A stretch of 39,539 nucleotides of DNA from Gammaproteobacteria bacterium. Its GTDB lineage: Bacteria; Pseudomonadota; Gammaproteobacteria; Chromatiales; Chromatiaceae. The DNA is taken from positions 1 to 39,539 of the forward strand of contig JAAELC010000121.1 of assembly GCA_024227135.1 (NCBI GenBank). The letters run 5' to 3'. Shown here in pieces: positions 18,117 to 27,453 of this stretch. How positions within the stretch are numbered: position 1 is the first letter of the stretch; every line of letters begins with the position of its first letter. The translations under genes were made by a program, and so were the position numbers. The notes below the pieces were generated by a model. That model was not told the DNA's origin, made no database searches, and saw nothing but the letters and a program-made list of their open reading frames with translations.

Positions 18117-18404
18117 ATGCGAGACGGGAACATCTTGTGCGTGACTTCGAACATCCCAAGGTGGGAAGGTGACAGTACGTGGTGGGAATGTCTTCGGACT
18201 GACGCGGTGAACCGACTGACCCGTGAAGTTCTTTTTGCCAGCGACTTATTGACAATGCTCGAACTCATGCCGAAAAAAACTTTTCCAGAGAATCATCTGC
18301 GCACGGGTTTTCATCCCTTTTTTCCAGTCTTATGGACGCACATCAACCCCATGAATGACACTCCACAGCTTGAACTTAGTCTAGAACCGGTTTGCAGTCC
18401 ATAA
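18117..18404 (+). pseudogene. Truncated family 4 glycosyltransferase (N-terminal stub)
   Basis: ATG 18117 starts one base after the GT2 stop. The first 20-odd residues (MRDGNILCVTSNIPRWEGDST) match the start of GT4 enzymes, which continue with a conserved TTPFVL-like stretch. Here the sequence departs at about 18180 and runs into an unrelated 75-codon tail that ends at 18404. The rest of a normal 370-400-residue GT4 is absent in all frames nearby. The junction probably marks a deletion or insertion boundary of the AT-rich island that follows. Confidence 0.65.
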
Positions 18405-18486
18405 CCGGTGTCCGCTTTGAGCTGGAAAAGTGGATCAGATTATCACAGTATTGAAGCCGTTAAACTTAGCTTGGTATGTATGCTGC

Positions 18487-19146
18487 TCAGTACATTAGAG
18501 CGTTCGAGTATTTCGACGACTTTGTCGATCGAATTATCAGCTTGTTGAACTCTTGAAAAAAGACACGAAAATCCTGGTCCAGGTCATTCGGAATTTTAAA
18601 TTCCAGCACTTCGTAGCTCAACGCACTCAACGCAGAAGACAACACATGGCCTGCACCAGACCATCTTCCAGAAAAGACCTTTTGGTCAATAGTCGCTCTG
18701 AATTGGTCTTTGACGAAATAGTTCCTTTCATAGCTAACCACAGCAGTGGGTTCATAATGTCTGTCGAGGTTTATCAACATCCACTCCCGACAAGCCCGTA
18801 TCGCCTGTTCCAACGTTCCTTCTGTCGTCCGTAGCGGAACTGTTTTCTTGTATCCGGAATAACTTCGCTTGGACTTGATTTCCAAAGCGCAGTTTGCGAC
18901 GTTGTTGTTATAGTATCTAATTCTGTACTTGTCCCGACTGGGGTTCCCGTCTATGTTGTCACGAAGAGCTGTAAATTCGAGATCATCAAAGTAAATCGAT
19001 GTTACCTTTCTCATCGGAAAGTTGGTTCGAAAACCCAACTTCTTCAGCTCCCATTCGACAAAAATACTCTGGCCACTCCTCAACAGCACCTTTCGTTCGT
19101 AACGAGCTCTGTTCTTATCAGATAGTATCAGATTGTTTGCGCTCAT
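18487..19146 (-). CDS. VTC-domain protein (polyphosphate-polymerase-like)
   Basis: The 219-residue protein matches the VTC tunnel domain, known from the yeast vacuolar polyphosphate polymerase. Conserved basic and acidic tunnel residues can be seen: RYERKV (about 14-19), IYFDD, DKYRIRYYNN, ALEIKSK, the Glu-Arg of SYERNYF, ATIDQKV and the Glu of YEVLEFKIP. There is no membrane segment. In bacteria VTC genes often pair with CotH-like genes, and here it overlaps the CotH-like gene by 4 bp (ATGA). Base composition is more AT-rich than the flanking core genes. Whether it makes polyphosphate or modifies another triphosphate is unknown. Confidence 0.85.
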   Translation of the reverse strand: MSANNLILSDKNRARYERKVLLRSGQSIFVEWELKKLGFRTNFPMRKVTSIYFDDLEFTALRDNIDGNPSRDKYRIRYYNNNVANCALEIKSKRSYSGYKKTVPLRTTEGTLEQAIRACREWMLINLDRHYEPTAVVSYERNYFVKDQFRATIDQKVFSGRWSGAGHVLSSALSALSYEVLEFKIPNDLDQDFRVFFQEFNKLIIRSTKSSKYSNALMY

Positions 19147-20687
19147 TTCTCCGTTGCCTTGCCATAAACGGCACCATACATCATGGCTTCGATGTTGCTG
19201 GAGCTTTGCTCTTCTACATATAGAGATGCTGGTAGCGATGCCGAGTCTGGATTGTGCAGAAGAGCGGTTCCAGACTGTTCGCTAATAGCAGCGTGTGTGA
19301 GGATCAAGGTCGGGGCGTCGTACTCATCTTTCTTGATAAACGCGGCGACCTCAACATCGACCCGGCTGAAAGAGCCATTTTTGACATTTAGAATGGCACC
19401 ATCTTTGCTGACCAGTCCAATACCAACATCACTGAACATAACAGCATCGATATAAATGTGGGAATTTTCCCCGGCGCTTACTCCTTTGTCGCCAATAAAA
19501 GACCCCGTCAAGTTGACAACACGAACCTCGCTTTCAGAGCCATCCAGGCAGTCGTTCCCAATATTCCTGCAGGAAAGGTGTTCTATAGTTCCAGTAGAGA
19601 AATCAGTATCCAGGGCGTCTGACCTGGAGCCAACCATTGATAGGCTACCAATTTCGAACTCGGTACTGACCAGGTTAAGTGAGTCTTCTGCATCGGCATC
19701 CGAGATAATGAGATTGTCGATGGTTGCTTTACTGTCAATCACATTGAGAACAGCACTCCAATTCCGGTTTTTCACCTCAACAATTCTGCCCCCCCTTATC
19801 TCGACGTTCTCCACTTCAATATGACCTCCTATTTGAACGAGCATTACCGGACCGTCAATCAAAAGAGGAGTTTCCACCGAGAGACCCTTCAGTTCCACTT
19901 CACCTGACAAAAGGATGAGCGTAGGCTTCTGGAAGTTCCAGCTACTGCCACGAATTCTGAAATCAGAAATCTCCAGAAATTCAACGGTGTCATCAGCAAG
20001 CACTAGACCGCCTGACTTTTGTGCTTCAGATATCGAATCTTTCTCTGTCATACCGATGAAGTCTGAATCATCTGAAATATCTACTTTCTGCCTTATCAGT
20101 TCTGCACGATTCTCTATTTCACTGAATTTGAAAAGATAAAAACTGACTCCACTGGAAAATATTCTATCATCGGGAGAAAACGCAGCATAAAATTCGTCGT
20201 CTAAATCACTGTAATAGACTCTATATATCTCTCTGACATGATCAACAAAGGTATCGCTTGAATACTTTTTCATGAAGCTTATGTAGGCCGTCATGAAGTC
20301 GACATTTGCAAGGAAGCCTTCATAGAAAAAACGGTCAGCGCATATCCATTCGCACTCTGCGGTATCCTTTTTGGTTGAAAAATCAAGTAGCGTGAAAGTA
20401 TCGAATGCTCCCGCGCCTTTGTGTGCGTCGAACAGCAGAGGCTGAAATTTCCCCAAAGCAGGGTTGAAATAGAACTTGACTGATTTGGGTACCGTCCCGT
20501 GATAAGTTCCAAATAGATCATTCAAGGCGAAATAGCTAGCCCATTCCTCGAAGTCGAAAGCTCCTCCCGAGAACGGCAGGTTGTTGCGGGTATTATAGAA
20601 CTCCTTATAAAGCAAATTTTTTGCTGTTTGGTAGAGGTCGCTGCTTTGCCACTCTTTAAGATCATAGACATCGTATAATTTGGGCAA
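19143..20687 (-). CDS. CotH-like protein with C-terminal beta-helix, 5'-truncated
   Basis: The 514-residue frame has two parts. Residues about 1-190 resemble only the C-terminal half of a CotH kinase domain (FDFEEWASYFALNDLFGTYHG, KSVKFYFNPALGKFQPLLFDAHKGAG). The usual first half with the KLRGNS-type motif and glycine-rich nucleotide loop is missing. Residues about 230-510 are short hydrophobic/Asn/Gly repeats (LKGLSVETPLLIDGP, IEVENVEIRGG, LDGSESEVRVVNLTG) typical of a right-handed parallel beta-helix. The nominal start is TTG. The frame stays open upstream to TGA 20736-20738, at the edge of the transposase remnant. An insertion has probably removed the 5' part, so function is doubtful. Confidence 0.7.
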   Translation of the reverse strand: MPKLYDVYDLKEWQSSDLYQTAKNLLYKEFYNTRNNLPFSGGAFDFEEWASYFALNDLFGTYHGTVPKSVKFYFNPALGKFQPLLFDAHKGAGAFDTFTLLDFSTKKDTAECEWICADRFFYEGFLANVDFMTAYISFMKKYSSDTFVDHVREIYRVYYSDLDDEFYAAFSPDDRIFSSGVSFYLFKFSEIENRAELIRQKVDISDDSDFIGMTEKDSISEAQKSGGLVLADDTVEFLEISDFRIRGSSWNFQKPTLILLSGEVELKGLSVETPLLIDGPVMLVQIGGHIEVENVEIRGGRIVEVKNRNWSAVLNVIDSKATIDNLIISDADAEDSLNLVSTEFEIGSLSMVGSRSDALDTDFSTGTIEHLSCRNIGNDCLDGSESEVRVVNLTGSFIGDKGVSAGENSHIYIDAVMFSDVGIGLVSKDGAILNVKNGSFSRVDVEVAAFIKKDEYDAPTLILTHAAISEQSGTALLHNPDSASLPASLYVEEQSSSNIEAMMYGAVYGKATEK

Positions 20688-20778
20688 CCACAGGAGTGGA
20701 GAATAGAGTGGCTTAACAGTTTCCCTTTGTTTTCTTCATTGAGTCGGTGCGAGTGGCCGCTGAATTTACAAAAAAGAG

Positions 20779-20837
20779 GTTCCCTTTCCTGATAAAATCG
20801 GGTTTACCATAAACACCAATCCGCAAAAAAAGGGAAC
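20779..20837. repeat. Inverted repeat upstream of the transposase remnant
   Basis: GTTCCCTTT (20779-20787) and AAAGGGAAC (20829-20837) are perfect inverted copies separated by 41 bp, just before the transposase ATG. A further direct copy, GTTTCCCTTT, lies at 20719-20728, where similarity to the CotH gene ends. They may mark the left end of the insertion sequence. No matching right end was found. Confidence 0.4.
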
Positions 20838-20844
20838 ACTGACG

Positions 20845-21616
20845 ATGCTATCACCCCGTCTTCTGGAAGGCCAACAGATTCCCCTGATCCATGAGGTTCA
20901 CAGCGAAGACAAGCATCTTCTCAACACCATCGATGGCGAGTGGTTCGAGATACTGTGTTATTTTCCATGGGAAGATTATCGAGTGTACGCAGCGGATTAC
21001 TACAATGCGCTGTACGATTTCAATCAACAGCTACCACACCGCGCTACCACGCTTATTCCAGTTTCGAGACGGTTCGCTATGAAAACGAAAAAGGAAAAGA
21101 ACAAAAGAAGTCCCAATCGAAGTTGACCAAGTCGTGTCGTTGCGAGGATTGGCATACCTGTGCTCATGAGTGGGAATTCCGCGACGACGGGGCTGGGACC
21201 ATTGTGAAATCCGGGAAGATGGTGTGCCCATCTGCCTGGCAAGACATGAGTTAGACTACCAGGGTATTCGCTACGCCACCGAAAAGTTTATCTATCGCGC
21301 TCCCCTCGGGGACGATGGGCTTTCAATCTGTATCGGATGCGAGCAAAAAGCGCTGTGCTGTAATCGCACCAGCCAATCGGGTCGCACCATTACCGTCTCG
21401 TTCGATACCCTGAAACATATCGATCCGAACGATCCCCCCATGGCCAAGCGATTCAAAGCGATCATGACGCGCCGTCCCTCGGTGGAACGTATGATCAAAC
21501 GTTTGAAGTGTGATCTTGGCGACGATCGATTGAGCAAGCGCGGCAACGATTCGTTCCAGGCCTATCTGGATAAGACGATGATCAGCTATCACTTACTGAT
21601 ACGCCATTTGCACTGA
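20845..21616 (+). pseudogene. Frameshifted transposase (decayed insertion sequence)
   Basis: Transposase-like sequence is spread over three frames. Frame one covers 20845 to about 21045 (MLSPRLLEGQQIPLIHEVHSE...ADYYNALYDFNQQLPHR). It continues in a second frame (CRCEDWHTCAHEWEFRDDGAG) to about 21215 and in a third to 21616 (LSICIGCEQKALCCNRTSQSGRT, then RRPSVERMIKRLKCDLGDDRLSKRGN, ending LIRHLH). The last part is the typical C-terminus of an IS4/IS1182-like DDE enzyme. The total of about 250 codons is well below a full-length enzyme, so internal deletion has occurred besides two frameshifts. Family assignment is tentative. Confidence 0.8.
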
Positions 21617-21704
21617 ACACGCTCTAGCGACCGTACCCGACAGGCAATCGAGGGAGTAGTCCGCTTGAAATTCGAAGATGGGCGAAAAATCAGGTCATTA
21701 CCAC

Positions 21705-22088
21705 TTAAATAATAGTGTTATTAGCAATGGTCTGTGCAGATGCGAATGACAATGGCGGTAACAGGCCACTATTTTTTTTACCGATGATCGGGATTTTCAA
21801 TTTATGCGCAGGCTCTATACCGGATAGTGTTGAGTCGAGGACTTTGATCTTCTCATAGGACATCCCCAACGCAGCCAAAGCGCCAAACAAGCTAACGTAT
21901 GCAATAGCATAGCTGAGTCGCCCAAATTGCTCGGGACCAAGGTAACGTGCAACCCAGATGCCGACGAACAATCTCACCACCATTCTTAATACTTTCTCGA
22001 AAAACAACCAACCCATGTTTTCAAAGAGTTTGGCCATCTTTGGGCGATGTATAAAGTACCGACGGATAAGGTGAGGAATGAGATTCAA
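21705..22088 (-). pseudogene. Truncated polysaccharide flippase (Wzx-like)
   Basis: Residues 18-78 (MAKLFENMGWLFFEKVLRMVVRLFVGIWVARYLGPEQFGRLSYAIAYVSLFGALAALGM, read here in pieces) match the first two membrane helices of oligosaccharide flippases of the MATE-like/Wzx family. A full flippase has about 12 helices and 400 or more residues. This frame switches to unrelated sequence after about residue 80 and ends at 127. The nominal start is TTG 22088; Met18 is an alternative. It lies between the transposase remnant and an FAD oxidoreductase often found in the same polysaccharide clusters, so it is probably the casualty of an IS-mediated deletion. Confidence 0.7.
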
Positions 22089-22098
22089 GGTTTAGAGC

Positions 22099-22365
22099 TT
22101 ACATTAAAGGGTATCCACTAAGACTCCGATATAAATGCGAATGCACCTCAGACATATAGAAAGCATAAATACTCTTTTCTCCAAAGTCGACAATTATCAA
22201 AGACCCTGAAATGGCACTCGATGGCGCCGTGTAGCAACGTTTAAACAGTATAATTTCGGCGAACTCCGCTTGCTTTGGAGATTTTTCCCAGGAATAGCAT
22301 GTGTAAATATACGCCGGGATGATTCCCGACGACCACATTCGAGAATCCTGCTTAGAACTGAACAA
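22099..22365 (-). CDS. Doubtful small frame in AT-rich gap
   Basis: An 88-codon frame lies between the oxidoreductase stop (32 bases upstream) and the flippase stub (10 bases downstream), on the same strand. The peptide (MFSSKQDSRMWSSGIIPAYIYTCYSWEKS...) has no recognised domain and begins with TTG without a clear ribosome-binding site. It could be a remnant of a gene deleted from the polysaccharide locus, or non-coding. Confidence 0.2.
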   Translation of the reverse strand: MFSSKQDSRMWSSGIIPAYIYTCYSWEKSPKQAEFAEIILFKRCYTAPSSAISGSLIIVDFGEKSIYAFYMSEVHSHLYRSLSGYPLM

Positions 22366-22397
22366 TGATTCCGCTGCTCTTTACCGTTTTCATAGAA

Positions 22398-23999
22398 TCA
22401 CCGCTTTTCGTGGTACTCACTTTCAGTGTTGACATCCCAGATGCCTTCCTTGGTTTTGACTCCCTTGGCGATATTCTCTACAGCCGCCATGGCCGTCAGC
22501 ATCGAGTGATCCTGATTATTGTAACGGTGCATACCGTTTCGCCCAATCAGAAACAGATTCTCGATTGAGTCTGTAAATGTTCTGATGGAATCAAAGTTTT
22601 CATAGGCTTCGCCAAAGTAACCCGGATAGGCCTTGGGCATTCGTATCACAGTGGCGTCCAGAAGGTCATCCGTATCGATAAACCCAATTTTCTCCATTTC
22701 CTTCGTGGCAAATTTGATCAATTCGTCGTCGACCATCGACCAGAGTTGATCGCCCTCATTACAGAAGTATTCCAGCCCGATCCACACCGTATCAGGATCC
22801 CGCACCATGTAGGGACTCCAGTTGTTGAATACCTGTACCCGGCCTACTTTGACATCCCGTTCCTGGATGTAGATCCAGTTGTCGGGCAAGTTCCCACGGA
22901 CGCTTGTGGATTGCACTTTGCCCTCGTTTTTTACCTTCAGGCGACTCAGCAACAATCCTACGGTAATGAAATCCCTGTACTGTAATCCCCCGGCAATCTC
23001 CCGAACCTTTTCAGGTACCTGGGAGCCCATACCTGCGATCAGTTCCTTGACCGGCATAGTGGAGAAAAAATAGTCTGCTTCAACCTGCTGTGTGGCACCC
23101 GATTCCAAGTGGACAAACTCAGCCGAGACGACACGGTTTCCTTCAACTTGAAGCGAGCGGGCCTCCCATCCCATGTTGATCTCGCCACCCCGGTCAGCCA
23201 CCCGAACAGCCACCTCCTCCCAAAGCTGACCCGGCCCATACTTGGGATAGAGGAAGCGTTCTATCAATGATGTATCTGTTCCCTTCTGACTGACCTGCGC
23301 GGATCGGGTGCCCGCTATCTCCTTTAGAGCATGCAGCAACACTCTGGTGATAGAGAGTCCTTTGATACGCTGGGCTCCCCAGTCGGCACCTATCTCCTTG
23401 CAGGGTACCCCCCAGACCTTTTCTGTGTAATCTTTAAAAAAGGTTCCATATAGCTCTCGACCAAATCGATTGATAAAAAAATCTTCCAGCGTACGCTCTT
23501 CTTTGATGGGTAAGAGAGTGGACCTGAGATAGCTGAACCCAATGCGCGCCATGCGGGGCAGACCGAGGTTTCTGATCGTCTGCAGACTCAGAGACAAAGG
23601 ATAATCAAAGAACCGCCGCAGGTAGAAAATTCGGGAAAGGCGGTTTCTGATCAGGAACACCAGACGGGTTTTTTCCGGATCCGGTCCCGATGCATCGAGT
23701 TGCACTTCCCTTGATTTACCCTGGTAATGGACCTGTGCCTCCGATCCCTCCTCGTCGCCACCGGCTTCCACGGGCATCAAATCGGTCCACCATGACATGA
23801 CACGATCGGATTTCGAGAAAAAACGATGCCCCCCTATGTCGATACGATTTCCCTTGTAATTGGCGGTCTGGGATATGCCACCGATGACGCGGGTTTTTTC
23901 GTATACCAGCGGTTCCACATCGGTCTGCTCCAACAGCTCATAAGCTGCGGTCAAACCGGCGGGACCGGCACCAATAATCACGGCTCTTTTTTTTGGCAT
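22398..23999 (-). CDS. NAD(P)/FAD-dependent oxidoreductase (amine-oxidase/UGM-like)
   Basis: The 533-residue flavoprotein begins with the dinucleotide-binding motif [17 protein letters not shown] (about 6-22), an acidic strand end ([11 protein letters not shown]), and the GGHRFFSK stretch common to protoporphyrinogen-oxidase/UDP-galactopyranose-mutase-like proteins. [19 protein letters not shown] and the C-terminal [16 protein letters not shown] (flavin contact) are characteristic of the polysaccharide-locus branch of this family. No signal peptide is seen. It follows a gtrA-type gene by 4 bases. Such enzymes occur in O-antigen and exopolysaccharide clusters; the exact substrate is unknown. 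Confidence 0.92.
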   Translation of the reverse strand: MPKKRAVIIGAGPAGLTAAYELLEQTDVEPLVYEKTRVIGGISQTANYKGNRIDIGGHRFFSKSDRVMSWWTDLMPVEAGGDEEGSEAQVHYQGKSREVQLDASGPDPEKTRLVFLIRNRLSRIFYLRRFFDYPLSLSLQTIRNLGLPRMARIGFSYLRSTLLPIKEERTLEDFFINRFGRELYGTFFKDYTEKVWGVPCKEIGADWGAQRIKGLSITRVLLHALKEIAGTRSAQVSQKGTDTSLIERFLYPKYGPGQLWEEVAVRVADRGGEINMGWEARSLQVEGNRVVSAEFVHLESGATQQVEADYFFSTMPVKELIAGMGSQVPEKVREIAGGLQYRDFITVGLLLSRLKVKNEGKVQSTSVRGNLPDNWIYIQERDVKVGRVQVFNNWSPYMVRDPDTVWIGLEYFCNEGDQLWSMVDDELIKFATKEMEKIGFIDTDDLLDATVIRMPKAYPGYFGEAYENFDSIRTFTDSIENLFLIGRNGMHRYNNQDHSMLTAMAAVENIAKGVKTKEGIWDVNTESEYHEKR

Positions 24000-24003
24000 T
24001 GGC

Positions 24004-24432
24004 TTAACGGAACAGCACTAGCTTCCTGACCCCGAAATTCCAGCTGAATACCAGAAAACTCACCAGAATCTTCGAGGTCATGTAGTGGAGCAGAAGAAAC
24101 TCGGTCATCAAATACAAGCCCAGCTCGTTGATCCCGAGACCACCCATACCGATCACGCTGAAAACAATCAGTTCATGACGGGAATCTTTTATACGCCTGG
24201 CAGAGAATACCCACCGGATACTGAGCAGGTAAACGGTAGCCAGACCAAGAATAAAGCCTGCAGCAGCCGAGGCCAGATAATGAATCCCTGCATAGTTTGT
24301 AAGCAGATAAAGTGTACTGAAATCAACGGCGAACGCCATTCCACTGGCTATGAAATAGCGTAGAAACTCTCCGGATAAACGGGAACTCATATCATCAAAG
24401 GAGAACTTCAGGCCAGGGTTCAGGGTTTGCAT
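24004..24432 (-). CDS. GtrA family membrane protein
   Basis: The 142-residue protein has four membrane helices (about 25-43, 52-72, 88-106, 116-136) and the GtrA/DPMS family layout: [43 protein letters not shown], and the terminal [12 protein letters not shown]. GtrA proteins are thought to help flip undecaprenyl-phosphate-linked sugars across the inner membrane. The stop is 4 bases from the oxidoreductase start, so they form one unit. It could serve the GT2 product encoded at 17150 (inference). Confidence 0.9.
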   Translation of the reverse strand: MQTLNPGLKFSFDDMSSRLSGEFLRYFIASGMAFAVDFSTLYLLTNYAGIHYLASAAAGFILGLATVYLLSIRWVFSARRIKDSRHELIVFSVIGMGGLGINELGLYLMTEFLLLHYMTSKILVSFLVFSWNFGVRKLVLFR

Positions 24433-24622
24433 CGGTCAATCTCATATGGGTATCGATAGTGTACTAGCGTCCCAAACGAAAAAAACTTTAATTCTTACCA
24501 CTTGCCCCGTCCCTGGACCGAACCCTGCCTCTCCGATATTGATGAAGTATCAGCGATCCTTGCCAGACGGGACAACACCCCTGGGAAAGCGGGTCGATCG
24601 ATGCACTTCGCCGCCAGCGGAA

Positions 24623-25153
24623 TCAACTGGATTTTCGTGATTTCCCGCCCTTCTGGTATACCTTTCGTCGAAACAGGTCGGTACGTCGGCTGACAACGCG
24701 ATCGATGAAGAGCATTCCATCCAGGTGGTCCATTTCGTGCTGCAGCGCACGGGCCTCAAAACCTTCCATCCCGTATTCGAGGGGTTTGCCCCAGGGGTCT
24801 TGTGCTTTCACTTCCAGACGGGTGGCGCGGATGACGTTACCGGTATAATCCGGCACCGACAGACAGCCCTCGCGCCCCATTTCATAACCTTCCCAATGGG
24901 TGATCTCTGGATTAACCAGTACCATGTAACCGTGGTTCGGCACCGGCTTGCGGGTCTTGGACACATCGACGATAACGATGCGCTGAAAATGCCCCACCTG
25001 GGGTGCCGCGATACCGACCGCACCCGGCCCCATTTGACGCGTCTCTTCCAGGTCTTTCACAAAGGTCCGCAGGATGTCGTCAAACACGTCGACGGGTTCA
25101 GAAGCCTGTTTCAGGCGTTCATCGGGTACTTTAAGAATTTCGAGCGATGCCAT
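24623..25153 (-). CDS. def: Peptide deformylase
   Basis: The 176-residue metalloenzyme removes the formyl group from nascent N-terminal Met. All three motifs are present: GIAAPQ (motif 1), EGCLSVP with the metal-binding Cys (motif 2), and QHEMDHLDG with HExxH (motif 3). Motif 1 has Ala-Val before GIAAPQ where many enzymes have Gly-x. ATG 25153 (MASLEILKVPDERL) is preferred; the frame extends to TTG 25168 but this would overlap the upstream gene. It is 7 bases downstream of the ACT-domain gene. A canonical def-fmt pair is not in this window, so this may be a second deformylase. Confidence 0.95.
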   Translation of the reverse strand: MASLEILKVPDERLKQASEPVDVFDDILRTFVKDLEETRQMGPGAVGIAAPQVGHFQRIVIVDVSKTRKPVPNHGYMVLVNPEITHWEGYEMGREGCLSVPDYTGNVIRATRLEVKAQDPWGKPLEYGMEGFEARALQHEMDHLDGMLFIDRVVSRRTDLFRRKVYQKGGKSRKSS

Positions 25154-25160
25154 CTGGTAA

Positions 25161-25667
25161 TTAACCAATCAGGGTTTCTACGGACGAGACGCTGACATCG
25201 ATATCCCCCAGAATAGCTACCGCGTTCTCCACCTGTTCCAGTGTCGCTTGAGCAAAACCCTGGATATTCATGATATAGACCGGACTGTCGGGCGAACCGG
25301 CGACGTCCGACTCCAGCTCCAGTATGTTGAAACCGGCATCCACCAGTGCCTGGGTAACCTGGGCCACGATACCCGCCCGATCGGCGCCCAGCACCCTGAC
25401 CTGAAAGTTGGGAATGAGATGCTGGTGCAACCCACCGGAGATATCATCCACATGGATATGCAGACCAAGCTCTGATGCCACAGGAGCGACTATCTGCTCC
25501 ACATCCCCCTCACCCGTTACCATCATCATGATACTGAAGTTCCCCCCCAGTCGAATCATCGATGCCTCACCGAGGTTCCATCCGTTCCTGTAGAGAACCA
25601 TTGTGACTTTCGCCACGATCCCTTGCTGGTCTCCACCAACCAGCGTCAACATTTTCCAATCGTTCAT
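25161..25667 (-). CDS. Two-ACT-domain regulator (GcvR-like)
   Basis: The 168-residue protein has two ACT domains in tandem: residues about 5-78 (MLTLVGGDQQGIVAKVTMVLYRNGWNLGEASMIRLGGNFSIMMMV, read in pieces) and about 88-165 (FQVRVLGADRAGIVAQVTQALVDAGFNILELESDV). This is the GcvR/glycine cleavage repressor-like family, which binds small ligands such as amino acids and usually works through protein contacts rather than by binding DNA. Its ATG overlaps the pgeF stop by 4 bp (ATGA). The ligand is unknown here and no gcv genes are nearby. Confidence 0.88.
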   Translation of the reverse strand: MNDWKMLTLVGGDQQGIVAKVTMVLYRNGWNLGEASMIRLGGNFSIMMMVTGEGDVEQIVAPVASELGLHIHVDDISGGLHQHLIPNFQVRVLGADRAGIVAQVTQALVDAGFNILELESDVAGSPDSPVYIMNIQGFAQATLEQVENAVAILGDIDVSVSSVETLIG

Positions 25668-26401
25668 GTCTGATCATCGATCCATATTAAAGTTGCCATA
25701 CGCCCGGTTTCACCATCGCGACGGTAGGAGAAGAAGCGTTCGGGTTCGGATAGCGTACAATACTCTCCTCCTCCTACGAACGAAACATTGAGTGTTGCGA
25801 GTCGATTACGCGCCAGACTATACAGATCAGCCAGCCAGTGCCCATCTCTGCTGACACGAAAAGCGGCCTCGTCAGCCGCGCTGGAGCGCAGAAACCGGTC
25901 TCTGACTTCACCGCCTACCTCAAAAGCATCGGGGCCAATCGCCGGCCCAAGCCAGGCCAGCAAAGATTCCCCAGGCTCGAAGCATGCCACTGCAGACTCG
26001 ATGACGCCGCCAACCAGCCCGCGCCATCCTGCATGCACCGCGGCCACCCGACTCCCTGTACTGTTGCATAGCAATACCGGCAAACAGTCGGCAGTCATTA
26101 CCGCACAGACCGTACCGGGCAAGTTACTGGTTACCCCATCAGCCTCAGGAGCCGGCCCGGCACTACCGCAATGCACCACATCCCGTCCATGCACCTGTTT
26201 CATCCACAACGGCTGTGCGGGCAGTTTCAAGCAGGTACTCAAATACTGGCGATTTCGTAAAACCCGGGACGGGTCGTCTCCAACATGATCGCCAAGGTTC
26301 AGTCCGTGATAAGGGGGCATACTGAACCCGCCCTTCCTGGTGGTGGAAATCGAGTGAATCCACGGGGGTACCGGCCAGTCGGGAATGATCCAGTCATCCA
26401 T
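25664..26401 (-). CDS. pgeF: Peptidoglycan-editing/purine nucleoside phosphorylase YfiH (PgeF)
   Basis: The 245-residue protein belongs to the YfiH/LACC1 family. Zinc/active-site features can be seen: CAVMTADCLPVLL, AAVHAGWRGLVGGV and LGPAIGPDAFEVG, with the C-terminal FFSYRRDGETGRM. Members have been reported to correct misincorporated residues in peptidoglycan precursors (E. coli) and to act on purine nucleosides. The start is ATG 26401 because AGGAGG lies just upstream (AGGAGGGAAAAAATG); the ATG at 26422 has poor spacing. It overlaps the rluD stop by 8 bp. rluD-pgeF is a conserved gammaproteobacterial pair. Confidence 0.95.
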   Translation of the reverse strand: MDDWIIPDWPVPPWIHSISTTRKGGFSMPPYHGLNLGDHVGDDPSRVLRNRQYLSTCLKLPAQPLWMKQVHGRDVVHCGSAGPAPEADGVTSNLPGTVCAVMTADCLPVLLCNSTGSRVAAVHAGWRGLVGGVIESAVACFEPGESLLAWLGPAIGPDAFEVGGEVRDRFLRSSAADEAAFRVSRDGHWLADLYSLARNRLATLNVSFVGGGEYCTLSEPERFFSYRRDGETGRMATLIWIDDQT

Positions 26402-27368
26402 TTTTTCCCTCCTGCTGTTCATTCCTTCTTAACAGATCGCGCAATTCAGTCATATCTTCCGGCAGTCCTGCCTGCCACTCAAGCCACTCACCGCTGGAAG
26501 GGTGCTTCAGACCCAGCCGACAGGCGTGTAGAGCCTGACGTCGAAAACGCTGCAGCCCCTCCATCAGAGCGCTGGAGGTACCCCGTGGCAGCCGCAATCT
26601 GCCGCCATACACCGGATCGCCGGCCAATGGATGACGGATACTTGCCATATGCACCCTGATCTGGTGCGTACGACCGGTTTCCAGATTCACACGAACATAG
26701 CTGTATGCACCATAGCGCTCCATCACTCGATAGTGGGTCACGGCCGGCTTACCCCCACTGACTACCGCCATTCGAGTCCTGTGCACGGGGTGGCGGCCAA
26801 TCGGGTTGTTTATGGTACCACCCGCCACCAGCAAGCCCTGCACGATGGCCCTGTATTCCCGAGCGACGGTCCTTTCCTGTAACTGCTCCACCAGTCCCTT
26901 AAAGGCGACCGGCGTCCGTGCAACCATCAACAGTCCGGTGGTATCTTTGTCCAGTCTGTGCACAATGCCGGCTCTGGGTAACCGGCTCAGCTCCGGGTCG
27001 TGATATAAAAGCGCGTTCTGTAAGGTCCCATCGGGATTTCCAGCAGCAGGGTGAACCACCAGACCCGCGGGTTTATTGAGCACAATCAGGTCGGTATCCT
27101 GATAAAGGATCTCCAGCGGAATCGCCTGGGGGCGACTCCCCACCCGGTCCTCGAAGCGGGCTGCCAGGGTTACCGTTTCGCCTCCGGAAACCTTTTCACG
27201 GGGCTGTTGAACCACTCTGTCATCCAGCGAAACACGGCCTTCCCTGACCCATTGCTGCAGACGTGTCCGGGAAAAATCGGTAAACAGACCGGCCAATACC
27301 TGATCCAGTCGCTTCCCGGAGGCCTCGACGTCGATCCGGGCAGAATAGTGCTTTATCCTCTCGCTCAA
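26394..27368 (-). CDS. rluD: 23S rRNA pseudouridine synthase RluD
   Basis: The 324-residue enzyme isomerises uridines in helix 69 of 23S rRNA (1911, 1915, 1917 in E. coli numbering). An N-terminal S4 RNA-binding domain (about 16-75, GKRLDQVLAGLFTDFSRTRLQQWVREGRV in part) precedes the catalytic domain. The catalytic Asp is Asp140 in VHRLDKDTTGLLMVA. RTHQIRVHMASIRHPLAGDPVYGG and HACRLGLKHP are also RluD signatures. The start is TTG 27368 with GGGGGAG upstream. It is divergent from bamD, an arrangement conserved in gammaproteobacteria. Confidence 0.97.
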   Translation of the reverse strand: MSERIKHYSARIDVEASGKRLDQVLAGLFTDFSRTRLQQWVREGRVSLDDRVVQQPREKVSGGETVTLAARFEDRVGSRPQAIPLEILYQDTDLIVLNKPAGLVVHPAAGNPDGTLQNALLYHDPELSRLPRAGIVHRLDKDTTGLLMVARTPVAFKGLVEQLQERTVAREYRAIVQGLLVAGGTINNPIGRHPVHRTRMAVVSGGKPAVTHYRVMERYGAYSYVRVNLETGRTHQIRVHMASIRHPLAGDPVYGGRLRLPRGTSSALMEGLQRFRRQALHACRLGLKHPSSGEWLEWQAGLPEDMTELRDLLRRNEQQEGKNG

Positions 27369-27411
27369 ACCTCTCCCCCTCCAGGCGGTGAGAAATTTAC
27401 CATGAATGCAG

Positions 27412-27417
27412 TATAAT
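27412..27417 (+). promoter_or_regulatory. -10 box of the bamD promoter
   Basis: A perfect TATAAT lies 36 bases before ATG 27454, which places the transcript start near 27424. The -35 position (27389-27394, TGAGAA) matches poorly, so an activator may be needed. Confidence 0.45.
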
Positions 27418-27453
27418 CACGGGATCCAAAACTTACCCGACACTATCCTGGAA

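Noticed and set aside
27406-27453. Upstream start for bamD at 27406
   Set aside because: It would put 16 residues before a clear lipoprotein signal peptide and lies upstream of the probable transcript start.
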